This document shows, one piece after another, positions 29,111 through 37,361 of a DNA stretch of 64,000 nucleotides. Made by a program: the position numbers and the translations under genes. Origin of the DNA: Leptospira koniambonensis (lineage in GTDB: Bacteria; Spirochaetota; Leptospiria; Leptospirales; Leptospiraceae); contig NZ_RQFY01000001.1 of the NCBI RefSeq assembly GCF_004769555.1, forward strand, positions 434,001 to 498,000. Reading direction: 5' to 3'. The first letter of the stretch is position 1. Each line of letters begins with the position of its first letter. The notes beneath the pieces were generated by a model that saw nothing but the letters and a program-made list of their open reading frames with translations, made no database searches and was not told the origin of the DNA.

Positions 29111-30038
29111 AATAATTGCCTACATCCACGTTCTCTAAAACAGCGATCGCATCGTCGGTCAGAACAGCAGCAGAGCAATAAAGAGAGATCAAATAAGAGC
29201 CGATTGCAGAACGATTGATCCCCATAAAACGAACAGATAGACCAGGAGTTTGTTCTCCAGGTAAACCTGGTTGGTATAGACCAATCACACCTTGTTTCTT
29301 TTCACCAACTCTTAAGAGTAGAATGTTGGTTGTCCCACCGGGAGCCTTAGGCGCGGTCTCTCCTCCTACTAAAAGTTTATCAGTAGGAATAATAGGAAGT
29401 CCTCTCCAAGTTAGGAACTGTGCTCCAAAAAGAGAAACTGTAGCTGGTGGAACTCCCCTGCGAGTACATTCTCTACCGAAAGCAGCAACTGCCAATGGAT
29501 GAGCTAAGAAGAAAGAAGGTTCTTTCCAAACTTTAGAAATGAGTTCGTCCAGATCGTCTGGTGTAGGAGCTCCTTTTCTAGTTTGGATCCTTTGTTTTTT
29601 AGGAACATTCTTCAATAGACCATAATCTTCATTATTGATTAGCTCATTCTCTTGGCGTTCTTTCACACTCTCGATAGTTAGTCTTAGTTGTTCCTGGATC
29701 TGATCGTGAGGAGTGCTGAATAAGTCGGAAACTCTAGTATGAACATCCAGCACAGTGGATATCGCACTTAACGTATATTCTCTAGGTTTTTCTTCGTAGT
29801 CTACGAAAGTTTCAGGAAGAGGTTGTTCGTCTTTCTGTCCGCAAAGAACTTCTACCGAAGTATTGTCCTTTACTTTATTCACTCTTAACGTTCCGGACTC
29901 TAAAGGTTTCCAATCCAATAAACGAACTAACCATCGAGGAGTGATTAAATCATATTGTGCATTTGTTTTAGTTGTATTTGCAAGCTTGCGAGCTGCGTTA
30001 TCTCCCAAAGAATGTTGTGGAATGCTGTTTTCAGCCAT
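29097..30038 (-). CDS. srpI: Family 2A encapsulin shell protein (SrpI-type)
   Basis: 313 residues. The N-terminal block (GDNAARKLANTTKT, residues 12-24; LITPRWLVRLLDW, 31-43) and the body (AAFGRECTRRGVPP, VSLFGAQFLTWRGLP, VRFMGINRSAIGSYLISLY) match SrpI-like family 2A encapsulins, HK97-fold proteins that self-assemble into a shell holding cysteine desulfurase. The start has AGGAG 8 nt upstream. It is first in a two-gene operon with the desulfurase and overlaps it. No phage genes surround it. It is called from recalled family similarity; a structural match would settle it. Confidence 0.9.
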   Translation of the reverse strand: MAENSIPQHSLGDNAARKLANTTKTNAQYDLITPRWLVRLLDWKPLESGTLRVNKVKDNTSVEVLCGQKDEQPLPETFVDYEEKPREYTLSAISTVLDVHTRVSDLFSTPHDQIQEQLRLTIESVKERQENELINNEDYGLLKNVPKKQRIQTRKGAPTPDDLDELISKVWKEPSFFLAHPLAVAAFGRECTRRGVPPATVSLFGAQFLTWRGLPIIPTDKLLVGGETAPKAPGGTTNILLLRVGEKKQGVIGLYQPGLPGEQTPGLSVRFMGINRSAIGSYLISLYCSAAVLTDDAIAVLENVDVGNYYEYK

Positions 30039-30512
30039 ATTAAAACTCCTGATTAGCCGAATGGTTCGATCCTTTACGTTTATTTATCGTTTTAAACGAA
30101 TAAAGGGATTCAGATGTCGAAATAACTCTGTTTAATATATTTTAATAGATGATAAGTATATTAAACAAATCAAATGTACTAAGAAAGATCGAAACATTCG
30201 TTCCTGTTGGTATTCGATAAGTAACAAAATTGGGAAATACTTTTTTATTCTTTTGGGAAATTAATAAAAACAGAAGAAGAATGATGAAAGAAATTATCCA
30301 CAAAGAGATTTAACTTACTTACAAATCTGTATAATGTACAAGAAGGTGAAGAGTAAGATTAACTCTGATCGAAGCAGTTCATCTAAACAGAAATTTTATA
30401 TGATTTATTGACTTAAAACCTTGTTTTTAGGCTTGGATAGACAAATAAAACAAAATCCTTTTCAGTCATTTCGGAGGAGACAGTCTAATAACGAACTCGG
30501 AAACTATAACCT
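30039..30512. other. 474-bp divergent regulatory region, encapsulin / AraC
   Basis: No gene is seen. It is AT-rich and contains copy 2 of the 13-bp motif shared with the serine acetyltransferase region (30167-30179), a wide TTTAATATA ... TATATTAAA dyad (30131-30165), and a partial motif copy AATGTACAAGA (30333-30343). GGAGGAG at 30473-30479 lies too far from the AraC ATG (30513) to serve it. The length suggests a complex control region. Confidence 0.5.
30167..30179. promoter_or_regulatory. Copy 2 of shared motif AAATCAAATGTAC
   Basis: Identical to 26277-26289. It lies about 130 bp upstream of the encapsulin start, preceded by GTATATTAAAC. It is a candidate site of a regulator common to the encapsulin operon and the fadL/serine acetyltransferase region. 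Confidence 0.4.
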
Positions 30513-31352
30513 ATGAAACGTTCCATCATATCCAGAGAAGGGGTCGGACTCTCGGCCACAGTGATCCAAAGACGAGAATTATACCTTTCCAGAGTAGTTA
30601 CAGATCTTCCCACACTCGTGTTCGTCAAAAAAGGGATCAAAAGCATAAAACAGAATGATCTGGAATTGGATATCAAATCGGGAGAGGCTGTTGCAATTGC
30701 AGGAGGCCAGGCATTCGACGTGATCAATCGACCGGATAATGGAGAATTTGAGGCTGCATGGATCGCATTCCATCCAAACGTGATCCGAAATTACAAACCA
30801 AATCTCCAAGATTTGAAAGAAATCGAACCAGCATTCATTTTTTCTAATATAACTTCTGGATTTTCAGATGCATTTCAACTCGCAAGAGAATCTATCACCA
30901 CAGACAAAATAATCTCCGACCAGGTCGCGATCCACAAAGCGACTGAGATATTGATCTGGCTCGGAGAATATGGTAGAAAGTTTAAGATACCTTCTACTGA
31001 TAATATTTCTGGGAAGGTCCGATCTTTTTTGAGTGCAAATCCTGCGAAAGACTGGTCTGCCATCGAAATTGCAGATCGTTTGGAGATGAGCGAGGCAACA
31101 TTGAGAAGAAGACTTTCCTCTGAACTATCTTCTTTTTCAGAGATACTGATCGATGTCAGAATGTCATTTGCTCTTTCTCTATTGCAGGCAACAGATCGGA
31201 GTATAGGAGAGATCGCAAGAGAGGTAGGATACGATTCAGCCTCCAGATTCGCAGTCCGTTTCAGGGATAGATTCGGATATTCTCCTACAATGCTAAGAAG
31301 AGAAGCAAGTCGTGATCGGAACGGCACAATCCTTGATCGGGTCCGGACATAA
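30513..31352 (+). CDS. AraC-family regulator, divergent from the encapsulin operon
   Basis: 279 residues. The N-terminal half is a cupin-like sensor domain (residues about 20-160) without recognised ligand motifs. The C-terminal half is an AraC HTH pair (WSAIEIADRLEMSEATLRRR and IGEIAREVGYDSASRFAVRF), of the type seen in GadX/YdeO-like members. A stop codon lies two codons upstream of ATG 30513, so the start cannot be earlier. Position makes it the prime candidate for control of the encapsulin operon; the ligand is unknown. Confidence 0.88.
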   Translation: MKRSIISREGVGLSATVIQRRELYLSRVVTDLPTLVFVKKGIKSIKQNDLELDIKSGEAVAIAGGQAFDVINRPDNGEFEAAWIAFHPNVIRNYKPNLQDLKEIEPAFIFSNITSGFSDAFQLARESITTDKIISDQVAIHKATEILIWLGEYGRKFKIPSTDNISGKVRSFLSANPAKDWSAIEIADRLEMSEATLRRRLSSELSSFSEILIDVRMSFALSLLQATDRSIGEIAREVGYDSASRFAVRFRDRFGYSPTMLRREASRDRNGTILDRVRT

Positions 31353-31430
31353 GACCTCTTTTTTCGTAAATTTGGGATGCATACTTAGATTTCCGATGTT
31401 ATTCTACATCGCTAAGAACTCGGAGGTTTT

Positions 31431-31988
31431 ATGAAGAGATTCCTATCGTTTCAAAACGGTATATTACTTTGTGTTTTATTCTTTGCTGGATCCGCCTTTG
31501 CCGGTGACTTAAAAGTCACTAGCTCCGCCCTCAAAGAAGGAGGAACAATCACCAACACTCATGTGTTTTCTGGATTCGGATGTTCCGGAGAAAATAACTC
31601 TCCAGACTTACAATGGTCAGGCGCTCCTAAAGAAACAAAGTTTTTTGCTGTGACTGCTTATGATCCGGATGCTCCTACCGGAAGCGGATGGTGGCATTGG
31701 ACTGTGATCAATATTCCTGCGACTGTCACTAGCCTTCCTGCAAAAGCTGGAAATGATAAAGGACCTCTTCCTGCAGGTGCAGTCCAAGGTAGAACTGATT
31801 TTGGTAAACCTGGATATGGCGGACCATGCCCACCTAAGGGAGACAAACCTCACCGTTATATATTCAAGGTATTCGCATTAAAGGATAAGATCGATTTAGA
31901 TGGTGAAGCTTCTGGAGCGTTAGTCGGATTTTACATCAATTCCCTAAAACTTGCTGAAGGAAAATTGACTGCAAAATACGGAAGATAA
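31431..31988 (+). CDS. Exported YbhB/YbcL-type PEBP-family protein
   Basis: 185 residues. A cleavable signal peptide (hydrophobic core, AGSAFAG) is followed by a phosphatidylethanolamine-binding-protein fold with the signatures AYDPDAPTGSGWWHWTVINI and PHRYIFKVFALK and the conserved GYGGPCPPKGDKPHRY anion-binding segment. Bacterial members are periplasmic or cytoplasmic and of unclear function. GGAGG lies 5 nt before the ATG. A strong terminator follows. Confidence 0.92.
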   Translation: MKRFLSFQNGILLCVLFFAGSAFAGDLKVTSSALKEGGTITNTHVFSGFGCSGENNSPDLQWSGAPKETKFFAVTAYDPDAPTGSGWWHWTVINIPATVTSLPAKAGNDKGPLPAGAVQGRTDFGKPGYGGPCPPKGDKPHRYIFKVFALKDKIDLDGEASGALVGFYINSLKLAEGKLTAKYGR

Positions 31989-31997
31989 TTTTCTTCT

Positions 31998-32031
31998 CCG
32001 AAGTCGGGCAAGGCCGGCTTCGGATTTTTAC
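31998..32031 (+). terminator. Intrinsic terminator after the PEBP gene
   Basis: TCCGAAGTCGG (31998-32008) pairs with CCGGCTTCGGA (32015-32025) with one wobble, followed by a T run. Confidence 0.85.
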
Positions 32032-32073
32032 GTTATTCGCAATTATTAGAAAAACAAAAAGAGAGTTAAAATA

Positions 32074-32319
32074 TTATTCAGCGTTCAATAGAGTAAGAGC
32101 GATCTCTTTAGAACAATCGTATGCCTCTATATCCAAAACAAAATCGTCACCAGAAGTCATATTGGTTAGGATCTCAGTTCCACTACTTCTCAATTCACCA
32201 GTGATTAGATGATCTAATTGCATATATTCTACATTACCAATTCCGAATGTATATCCATGCTCGGTAAGTATAATCATTTTATTCGACTTCTCATTGATGC
32301 CGGCTATCCTTCCTTTCAT
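32074..32319 (-). CDS. Small conserved-looking protein of unknown function
   Basis: 81 residues, starting MKGRIAGINEKSNKMIILTE, with a strong ribosome site (GGGAGGA, 4 nt before the ATG). The N-terminal half looks like a small beta barrel (alternating short strands, Gly at turns); the single Cys is near the C-terminus. No signal peptide. No family recognised. The good ribosome site and codon use support a real gene. Confidence 0.65.
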   Translation of the reverse strand: MKGRIAGINEKSNKMIILTEHGYTFGIGNVEYMQLDHLITGELRSSGTEILTNMTSGDDFVLDIEAYDCSKEIALTLLNAE

Positions 32320-32478
32320 TATTCCTCCCTAATGAAACTAGATAAAAGTGGTTATAAATATAGACGGATCTTATAAAAAATCCCTACACTATGTCTTACG
32401 ATTTCAAAAAAATTCGCAAAAAATATTAAGTTAAGTGTTAAGTTGCCGACCTATGCCCATGAGTCCTTGAGTAATAGA

Positions 32479-32508
32479 TCGACTTTTTAAGGGAATCCAA
32501 ACTATTAT
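32479..32508 (+). promoter_or_regulatory. Possible thiM promoter
   Basis: TCGACT (32479-32484), 18-bp spacer, TATTAT (32503-32508). The transcript would start only about 5-8 bp before ATG 32520, leaving almost no leader. No thiamine riboswitch is present here. Confidence 0.3.
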
Positions 32509-32519
32509 ACATTGTAGGT

Positions 32520-33311
32520 ATGTTAGATTCAAATATTCCCCAAAAAACCTGGCCTTCCCCGGAGATCGTATCGGATCTTGCAGATATTCGTAAACATGCG
32601 CCACTTACTCATGTGCTTACTAATATAGTAGTCACAAACTGGACAGCGAATGTCCTTCTGGCAGCCGGAGCTTCTCCTGCTATGGTCATAGCGGAAGAAG
32701 AAGTTTCTGATTTCGCTACAATTGCAGGTGGAATGCTGATTAACGTTGGGACCATCAATAGCTTTGATGCCAAAGCAATGAAGTCAGCCGCAATCGCTGC
32801 TCATAGAGCTGGAACTCCTTGGGTTTTAGATCCAGTTGCAGTAGGCGCTCTTAGATACAGAACTGAAATTGCGAAAGACCTTTTACAGCATAAACCAACC
32901 GTGATTAGAGGAAACGCTTCAGAAATCTTAGCTTTAGCTGGTGCTGTAGGCGGAGGAAAAGGTGTGGATTCTACTGCTTTTTCTTCTGATGCTCTACCCC
33001 TTGCAAAAAAATTAGCGACGAGCACAGGATCTGTAATTGCTGTCAGCGGAGAAGTAGATTATATCACAGACGGAAAAGAGACAATCGCAGTTCCAGGAGG
33101 TCATATCTTAATGACCAAGGTGACTGGAGTTGGATGTTCCTTAGGAGCATTGATTGCTTCCTTCTTAGGTGTTCAAAAGGACCCATTACAAGCCGCAATT
33201 TCTGCATCTGCTATTTTTGCAATCGCAGGTTCTAAAGCCGCAGAAAAGTCTTCTGGCACAGGAACTTTTGCCGTGGCATTTTTAGACGAACTGACTAATT
33301 TAGGCGTTTAA
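32520..33311 (+). CDS. thiM: Hydroxyethylthiazole kinase
   Basis: 263 residues, normal ThiM length. The ribokinase-like fold shows [20 protein letters not shown] at the N-terminus (thiazole-binding), [23 protein letters not shown], and the catalytic anion-hole segment [12 protein letters not shown]. It phosphorylates hydroxyethylthiazole for thiamine salvage. It stands alone with no other thiamine genes nearby. Confidence 0.95.
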   Translation: MLDSNIPQKTWPSPEIVSDLADIRKHAPLTHVLTNIVVTNWTANVLLAAGASPAMVIAEEEVSDFATIAGGMLINVGTINSFDAKAMKSAAIAAHRAGTPWVLDPVAVGALRYRTEIAKDLLQHKPTVIRGNASEILALAGAVGGGKGVDSTAFSSDALPLAKKLATSTGSVIAVSGEVDYITDGKETIAVPGGHILMTKVTGVGCSLGALIASFLGVQKDPLQAAISASAIFAIAGSKAAEKSSGTGTFAVAFLDELTNLGV

Positions 33312-33333
33312 AAAGAGAATAGGACGAGCCTAG

Positions 33334-33984
33334 TTAAGGCAATAATCCTATATCACTCGCCTTTCTTACTAATTCAGCTCTATTATGCACATTCAGTTTT
33401 TTGTATATATTCTTAACATGATGCTGGACTGTATATTTACTGACTTTTAGGAATTCGGCCACTCTTCCGATTGTTTTTCCTTTTACCATTTCATCCAGGA
33501 TCTGTTTTTCTTTAGGAGTCAGTTTAAACTCTCCCGAATAATCCTTTTGTTTAAAACTATTTAATACACGGAAAGCGATCGTAGGAGTAATGATCGCTCC
33601 TCCTTTAAGAACCGTATCCACTACATCAGCGATATCTTTTAATTCAGATTTTAAAATATAACCGATAGCACCATTCTTTAAGGATTCATAAATTAATTCG
33701 TCCGAATTCATATTGGAGAGCATAATTTTGGATATCTCAGGATCTCTTGCAGAAATTTTCCCTGCAAGCTCTACTCCATTCATTTCAGCCAACATGATAT
33801 CCAGAAAAATAATATCTAAGGCTCTACCTTTCTCGTCTTCCCAAAAAGATTCTGCGGATTCCCAATGGAACACTCCACCTATCTCAGGAATAGATTCCAA
33901 AGTTTTTAAGATCTGATCCTTAAAACTTTCGTCGTTTTCTACGATTCCTACTTTGATATCTGAATTTTTCATGATCGTATTCAC
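33334..33984 (-). CDS. NarL/FixJ-type response regulator
   Basis: 216 residues. Receiver domain: acidic pair END near residue 17, phosphoacceptor Asp in IIFLDIMLAEMNG, conserved Lys in GAIGYILKSE. C-terminal LuxR-type HTH: LTPKEKQILDEMVKGKTIGR and VSKYTVQHHVKNIYKKLNV. It starts 7 bp after the stop of the upstream hybrid kinase gene, so the two form an operon and probably a phosphorelay. The DNA targets are not evident. Confidence 0.93.
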   Translation of the reverse strand: MNTIMKNSDIKVGIVENDESFKDQILKTLESIPEIGGVFHWESAESFWEDEKGRALDIIFLDIMLAEMNGVELAGKISARDPEISKIMLSNMNSDELIYESLKNGAIGYILKSELKDIADVVDTVLKGGAIITPTIAFRVLNSFKQKDYSGEFKLTPKEKQILDEMVKGKTIGRVAEFLKVSKYTVQHHVKNIYKKLNVHNRAELVRKASDIGLLP

Positions 33985-33991
33985 ACCTTTT

Positions 33992-36900
33992 TTATTTTAC
34001 GGAAAAATTTCCGATCGGGATATTTATTTTTATTTTATATATATTTTCAACTAAGGACATCTCCACTTTTCCACCCAGGCCAGAGATCCTATAGATCAGA
34101 TTTTCTGTTCCTCTTCCTGTTTTATGTTTATTCAAATGATAAGAAGATTCCACATTCATTTCTGTGATCAGATCTCCATTCTCCAAATAGAAATTCCATT
34201 TGGCCACACCTTGTCCATATTTTAGATCATTATTTGTGATCTCATTTACAATACTATAAAGTTCAATGATAGAAGTTTCCTTTCTTTCTTCTTCAAAAAA
34301 TTGAAGCAGTTCTTCTTGGCATTCAAACTCCAAGTCCCTTTCCACATCTGAATATCTTCTGAGTAAGACTAAATTGATCCCTGTGATAAAATTCTCGGAT
34401 AATAACCCTAAGTCTTCTATCTTCAACATCTGCTCTCTCAAAATGTGAATAGATTGATTCACTGCCTCATTGATCTTTTTGAAGATTGGTTTGTCTTCTT
34501 TGTTTTGGGAGAGCAATTCTTCTGACAAAAACTTTAGATCTGTGAGTTTTCCGCCTAAGTGGTCATGTAAGTCAATATTGATCCTCTGCCTTACATTATT
34601 TACAGCTTCTCTCTTCTCATTTTCTTGGTTCAAACGGCTTTTATGACCATCCGCCAGAGCGAGCAAATTATTGATCCTTAAGATCAACTCTTCGAAATCG
34701 AAAGGTTTAAGCAGATAATCATTTGCTCCATTATTCAAAGCGGCCATCAGATCCTTGTCCTGGTTTTTAGCAGTCAACATTAAGATAGGAAGCTCCAATG
34801 TACTAAGTGTTTTACGGATCTCTCTGGCAGTATCTAAACCGGACATCTTAGGCATCATCACATCTAAAATAACAACATCAAACGCCTTATCTTTTTGTAA
34901 TATTTCCAAAGCTTCCATTCCACTTTTTGCAGTGACTGAAGAAATATTTCGTAAAGAGAGATAGTTTTGAATTACCTGCAAGTTCACAGGCTCATCGTCC
35001 ACTACCAAGATCCGAGCATTTTTCTCCGAATCCGAAGGTTCATTCTGAAGAGTTATAGTAGAACTTGGATGATTTCCTTCTTTATAATTTTTTAATTCTT
35101 TTCCTTCCGATCTTAGGATTTTTCCGGATACGAGCGGGATCGTAAAATAGAAACGAGAGCCTAATCCTGGGCTGGATTCTACTCCAATTTCTCCTCCGTG
35201 TAATACAACCAATGCCCTGCTGATTGAAAGTCCAAGCCCTGCACCTGAGCTATTTTTAGAATCCCCTCTATCTACCTGTTCAAAAAATTCGAATACTTTT
35301 TGGTGTTCTGCAGGATCTATTCCGATCCCCGTATCTGAAACACTGATCTCTGCGATCCCAAGTGCCTTGATCTTAGCACTAACTACGATCTCTCCCTTTT
35401 CTGTAAATTTGATCGCATTACTCACTAAGTTTTGCAGGATCTGCTGAAGCCTATTCTCATCTGCGAGTAGATCAGGAAATTCAGGTAAGATCGCATTCAC
35501 CAATCGGATCTTAGTTTGGTCTGTAGAGATCCGATTCAATTCCAATGTAAAATTCACTGCTTGGTATAGATCAACTGCTCTTAAATTTAGATTTAAATCC
35601 TTATGTTTTAATTTAGAAAAATCTATAATATCATTTACTAAACTAGAAAGCCTTTGTCCACTCGTGACAATCATTCCCAATTGCCTCTCCACAGATTGGG
35701 TCAGCGGACCGCCTACTCCTCTTTTCAAAGAATCTGCAATTCCTATAATCCCTTGCAAAGGAGTTCTTAATTCGTGAGAAGTATTTGCTAAAAATTCATC
35801 CTTCAGTTTGTCCAAAGAGATCAATCTTTGGTTAGAATCTTTTAGATCATAGGCTAATTTTTCTGAAAGTTTATATGCACTTGTAAATCTTTGAGAGACC
35901 ATAAACGCCTGCGCCACAAAGAAGGAAGCTATTCCATAGGATGAGAAGTATGCAGTATTTATGATCATATTCGCATACAGAATATCATTGGTTACTACCG
36001 CAAAAAATAGAAGAAAGAAGAATAAGCCAACGTCAGCTCCTAACTTCTTATTTCGCATCGCTTTCCAAAAAACGTATACTAGATAAACGCAAGCAATAGA
36101 AACTAAAATCCCAAAAACAGAGATTGTCTTGGAATAGATAACCAGAGGAGTTACTAATACAATGACAGAAAGTCCAACAACAATACTAATTAAGAACCGA
36201 ATAATTTTTTTGTTTATCTCGTCCGGATATAAGGTTCGAATAAATAATGGAAAGAATATGGCGATCAAAAAGCTGGATATCAATTCTAATCTATATCCCC
36301 ATTCAAAGTCAAAGCTTGGAAATATAGAATATAATATTCTTTCTCCAGTGATCAAAATACGAATGGTAGAACAAATTGTTAGAATTCCATAATATAGTGT
36401 AGAAGTTTCTCTTCTTAAGAATGCAAATAAGCTTAGGTGATAGAGACCTAAAACAAAAAGTCCCCCGCCTACAAAAAGATCTAACCTAACGTTACCTTGT
36501 CGCACGATAACCAGATCTTTTCTTTTTCCTATAAAGATCTTTGCCCAAGGACCTCCTTTAAAATGGGAAAAATTCGAGATCTCTATTGCAATTTCATTCT
36601 CTGTTCCAAGATCAAATATCTCACTAACTCCAGGTCTATATAAAGGTTTGCTTGTCTCTGGAGTTTTCCCAACTACTCCACTGGAAATCACCTTTTTTCC
36701 ATTTACATAAAGTGTATAAGATGTGGAGGCCTCCAACATCTTGATCGCCATATCCGTTTCTGGTTTTTTTAAACGAACAAGTATTTTATACGTTGCATAT
36801 CCAAAACCAGGATACTTTTGATCTTTATATTCATTCCAAACATTCGGAACATCTCCGAATTTGATCTGTTCTTTTGGTTTTTGAGAAGGATCCAGATCAG

Positions 36901-37129
36901 TTTTTAAAGGATTTTTGATCTCAGAAAATAATTGGGACCAATAAAATGCCCAATCACCTTCTATACTTAGAGGTTCTTCCTTTCCGAAGTCCCAATCTTT
37001 GCTTAGGTCTAATATTCCATTTTCTACTCTTGGTTTTTTCTTCGAAGATTCAGGCACACAACCCATACTAAAAATTAGGATTGAGATCAGTAAAACTCCT
37101 TGGAATTTTTGAGAGAAAATCGAAACCAT
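33992..37129 (-). CDS. 7TMR-DISM hybrid histidine kinase with a second HisKA_3-type kinase module
   Basis: 1045 residues. N-terminal signal with lipobox-like FSMGC, a 7TMR-DISM extracellular jelly-roll (about 40-215), seven membrane helices (about 225-425), then a HisKA (TSHELRTPLQG), HATPase (NLVSNAIKF, DTGIGID, GAGLGLSISRA) and receiver domain (VVILDVMMPKMSG). After the receiver comes a further module, INIDLHDHLGGKLTDLKFL, matching NarX/LiaS-type HisKA_3 dimerisation, with a C-terminal HATPase-like region (IVNEITNNDLKYG, TGRGTENLIYRI). NarL-type regulators are the normal partners of HisKA_3 kinases, and one is encoded next. Likely an inner-membrane sensor. Confidence 0.93.
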   Translation of the reverse strand: MVSIFSQKFQGVLLISILIFSMGCVPESSKKKPRVENGILDLSKDWDFGKEEPLSIEGDWAFYWSQLFSEIKNPLKTDLDPSQKPKEQIKFGDVPNVWNEYKDQKYPGFGYATYKILVRLKKPETDMAIKMLEASTSYTLYVNGKKVISSGVVGKTPETSKPLYRPGVSEIFDLGTENEIAIEISNFSHFKGGPWAKIFIGKRKDLVIVRQGNVRLDLFVGGGLFVLGLYHLSLFAFLRRETSTLYYGILTICSTIRILITGERILYSIFPSFDFEWGYRLELISSFLIAIFFPLFIRTLYPDEINKKIIRFLISIVVGLSVIVLVTPLVIYSKTISVFGILVSIACVYLVYVFWKAMRNKKLGADVGLFFFLLFFAVVTNDILYANMIINTAYFSSYGIASFFVAQAFMVSQRFTSAYKLSEKLAYDLKDSNQRLISLDKLKDEFLANTSHELRTPLQGIIGIADSLKRGVGGPLTQSVERQLGMIVTSGQRLSSLVNDIIDFSKLKHKDLNLNLRAVDLYQAVNFTLELNRISTDQTKIRLVNAILPEFPDLLADENRLQQILQNLVSNAIKFTEKGEIVVSAKIKALGIAEISVSDTGIGIDPAEHQKVFEFFEQVDRGDSKNSSGAGLGLSISRALVVLHGGEIGVESSPGLGSRFYFTIPLVSGKILRSEGKELKNYKEGNHPSSTITLQNEPSDSEKNARILVVDDEPVNLQVIQNYLSLRNISSVTAKSGMEALEILQKDKAFDVVILDVMMPKMSGLDTAREIRKTLSTLELPILMLTAKNQDKDLMAALNNGANDYLLKPFDFEELILRINNLLALADGHKSRLNQENEKREAVNNVRQRINIDLHDHLGGKLTDLKFLSEELLSQNKEDKPIFKKINEAVNQSIHILREQMLKIEDLGLLSENFITGINLVLLRRYSDVERDLEFECQEELLQFFEEERKETSIIELYSIVNEITNNDLKYGQGVAKWNFYLENGDLITEMNVESSYHLNKHKTGRGTENLIYRISGLGGKVEMSLVENIYKIKINIPIGNFSVK

Positions 37130-37322
37130 CTACACTGATTCTTCAGACCATTCCGGATTTATAAACCTTTTTAATATTCCAAATAAGCATTCAGTAAATA
37201 AATAGAAGTACCAAAATTCTCCCTTATTCTAGGGATCTTTTGGATCCAGCGGACCTTCTTCTTATAATCGCTCAAAATGCAAAACCTAAGAAATATCAAT
37301 ACATTCTACTTAATTTTGTCCC

Positions 37323-37351
37323 TTGACTTATGCTTAGTAAAAATCTAAAAA
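37323..37351 (+). promoter_or_regulatory. Promoter of the CoA-transferase gene, possibly leaderless
   Basis: TTGACT (37323-37328), 17-bp spacer, TAAAAA (37346-37351). The predicted start lies about 4 bp before ATG 37362, and no Shine-Dalgarno sequence is present, which fits a leaderless transcript. Confidence 0.35.
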
Positions 37352-37361
37352 TCATTCCGAT

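Noticed and set aside
29097..30038. Prophage capsid as explanation of the HK97-like protein
   Set aside because: No other phage genes are near, and the overlap with a desulfurase gene fits an encapsulin.
32340..32519. Possible thiamine (TPP) riboswitch upstream of thiM
   Set aside because: The conserved CUGAGA and related elements are absent; the predicted transcript leader is also too short.
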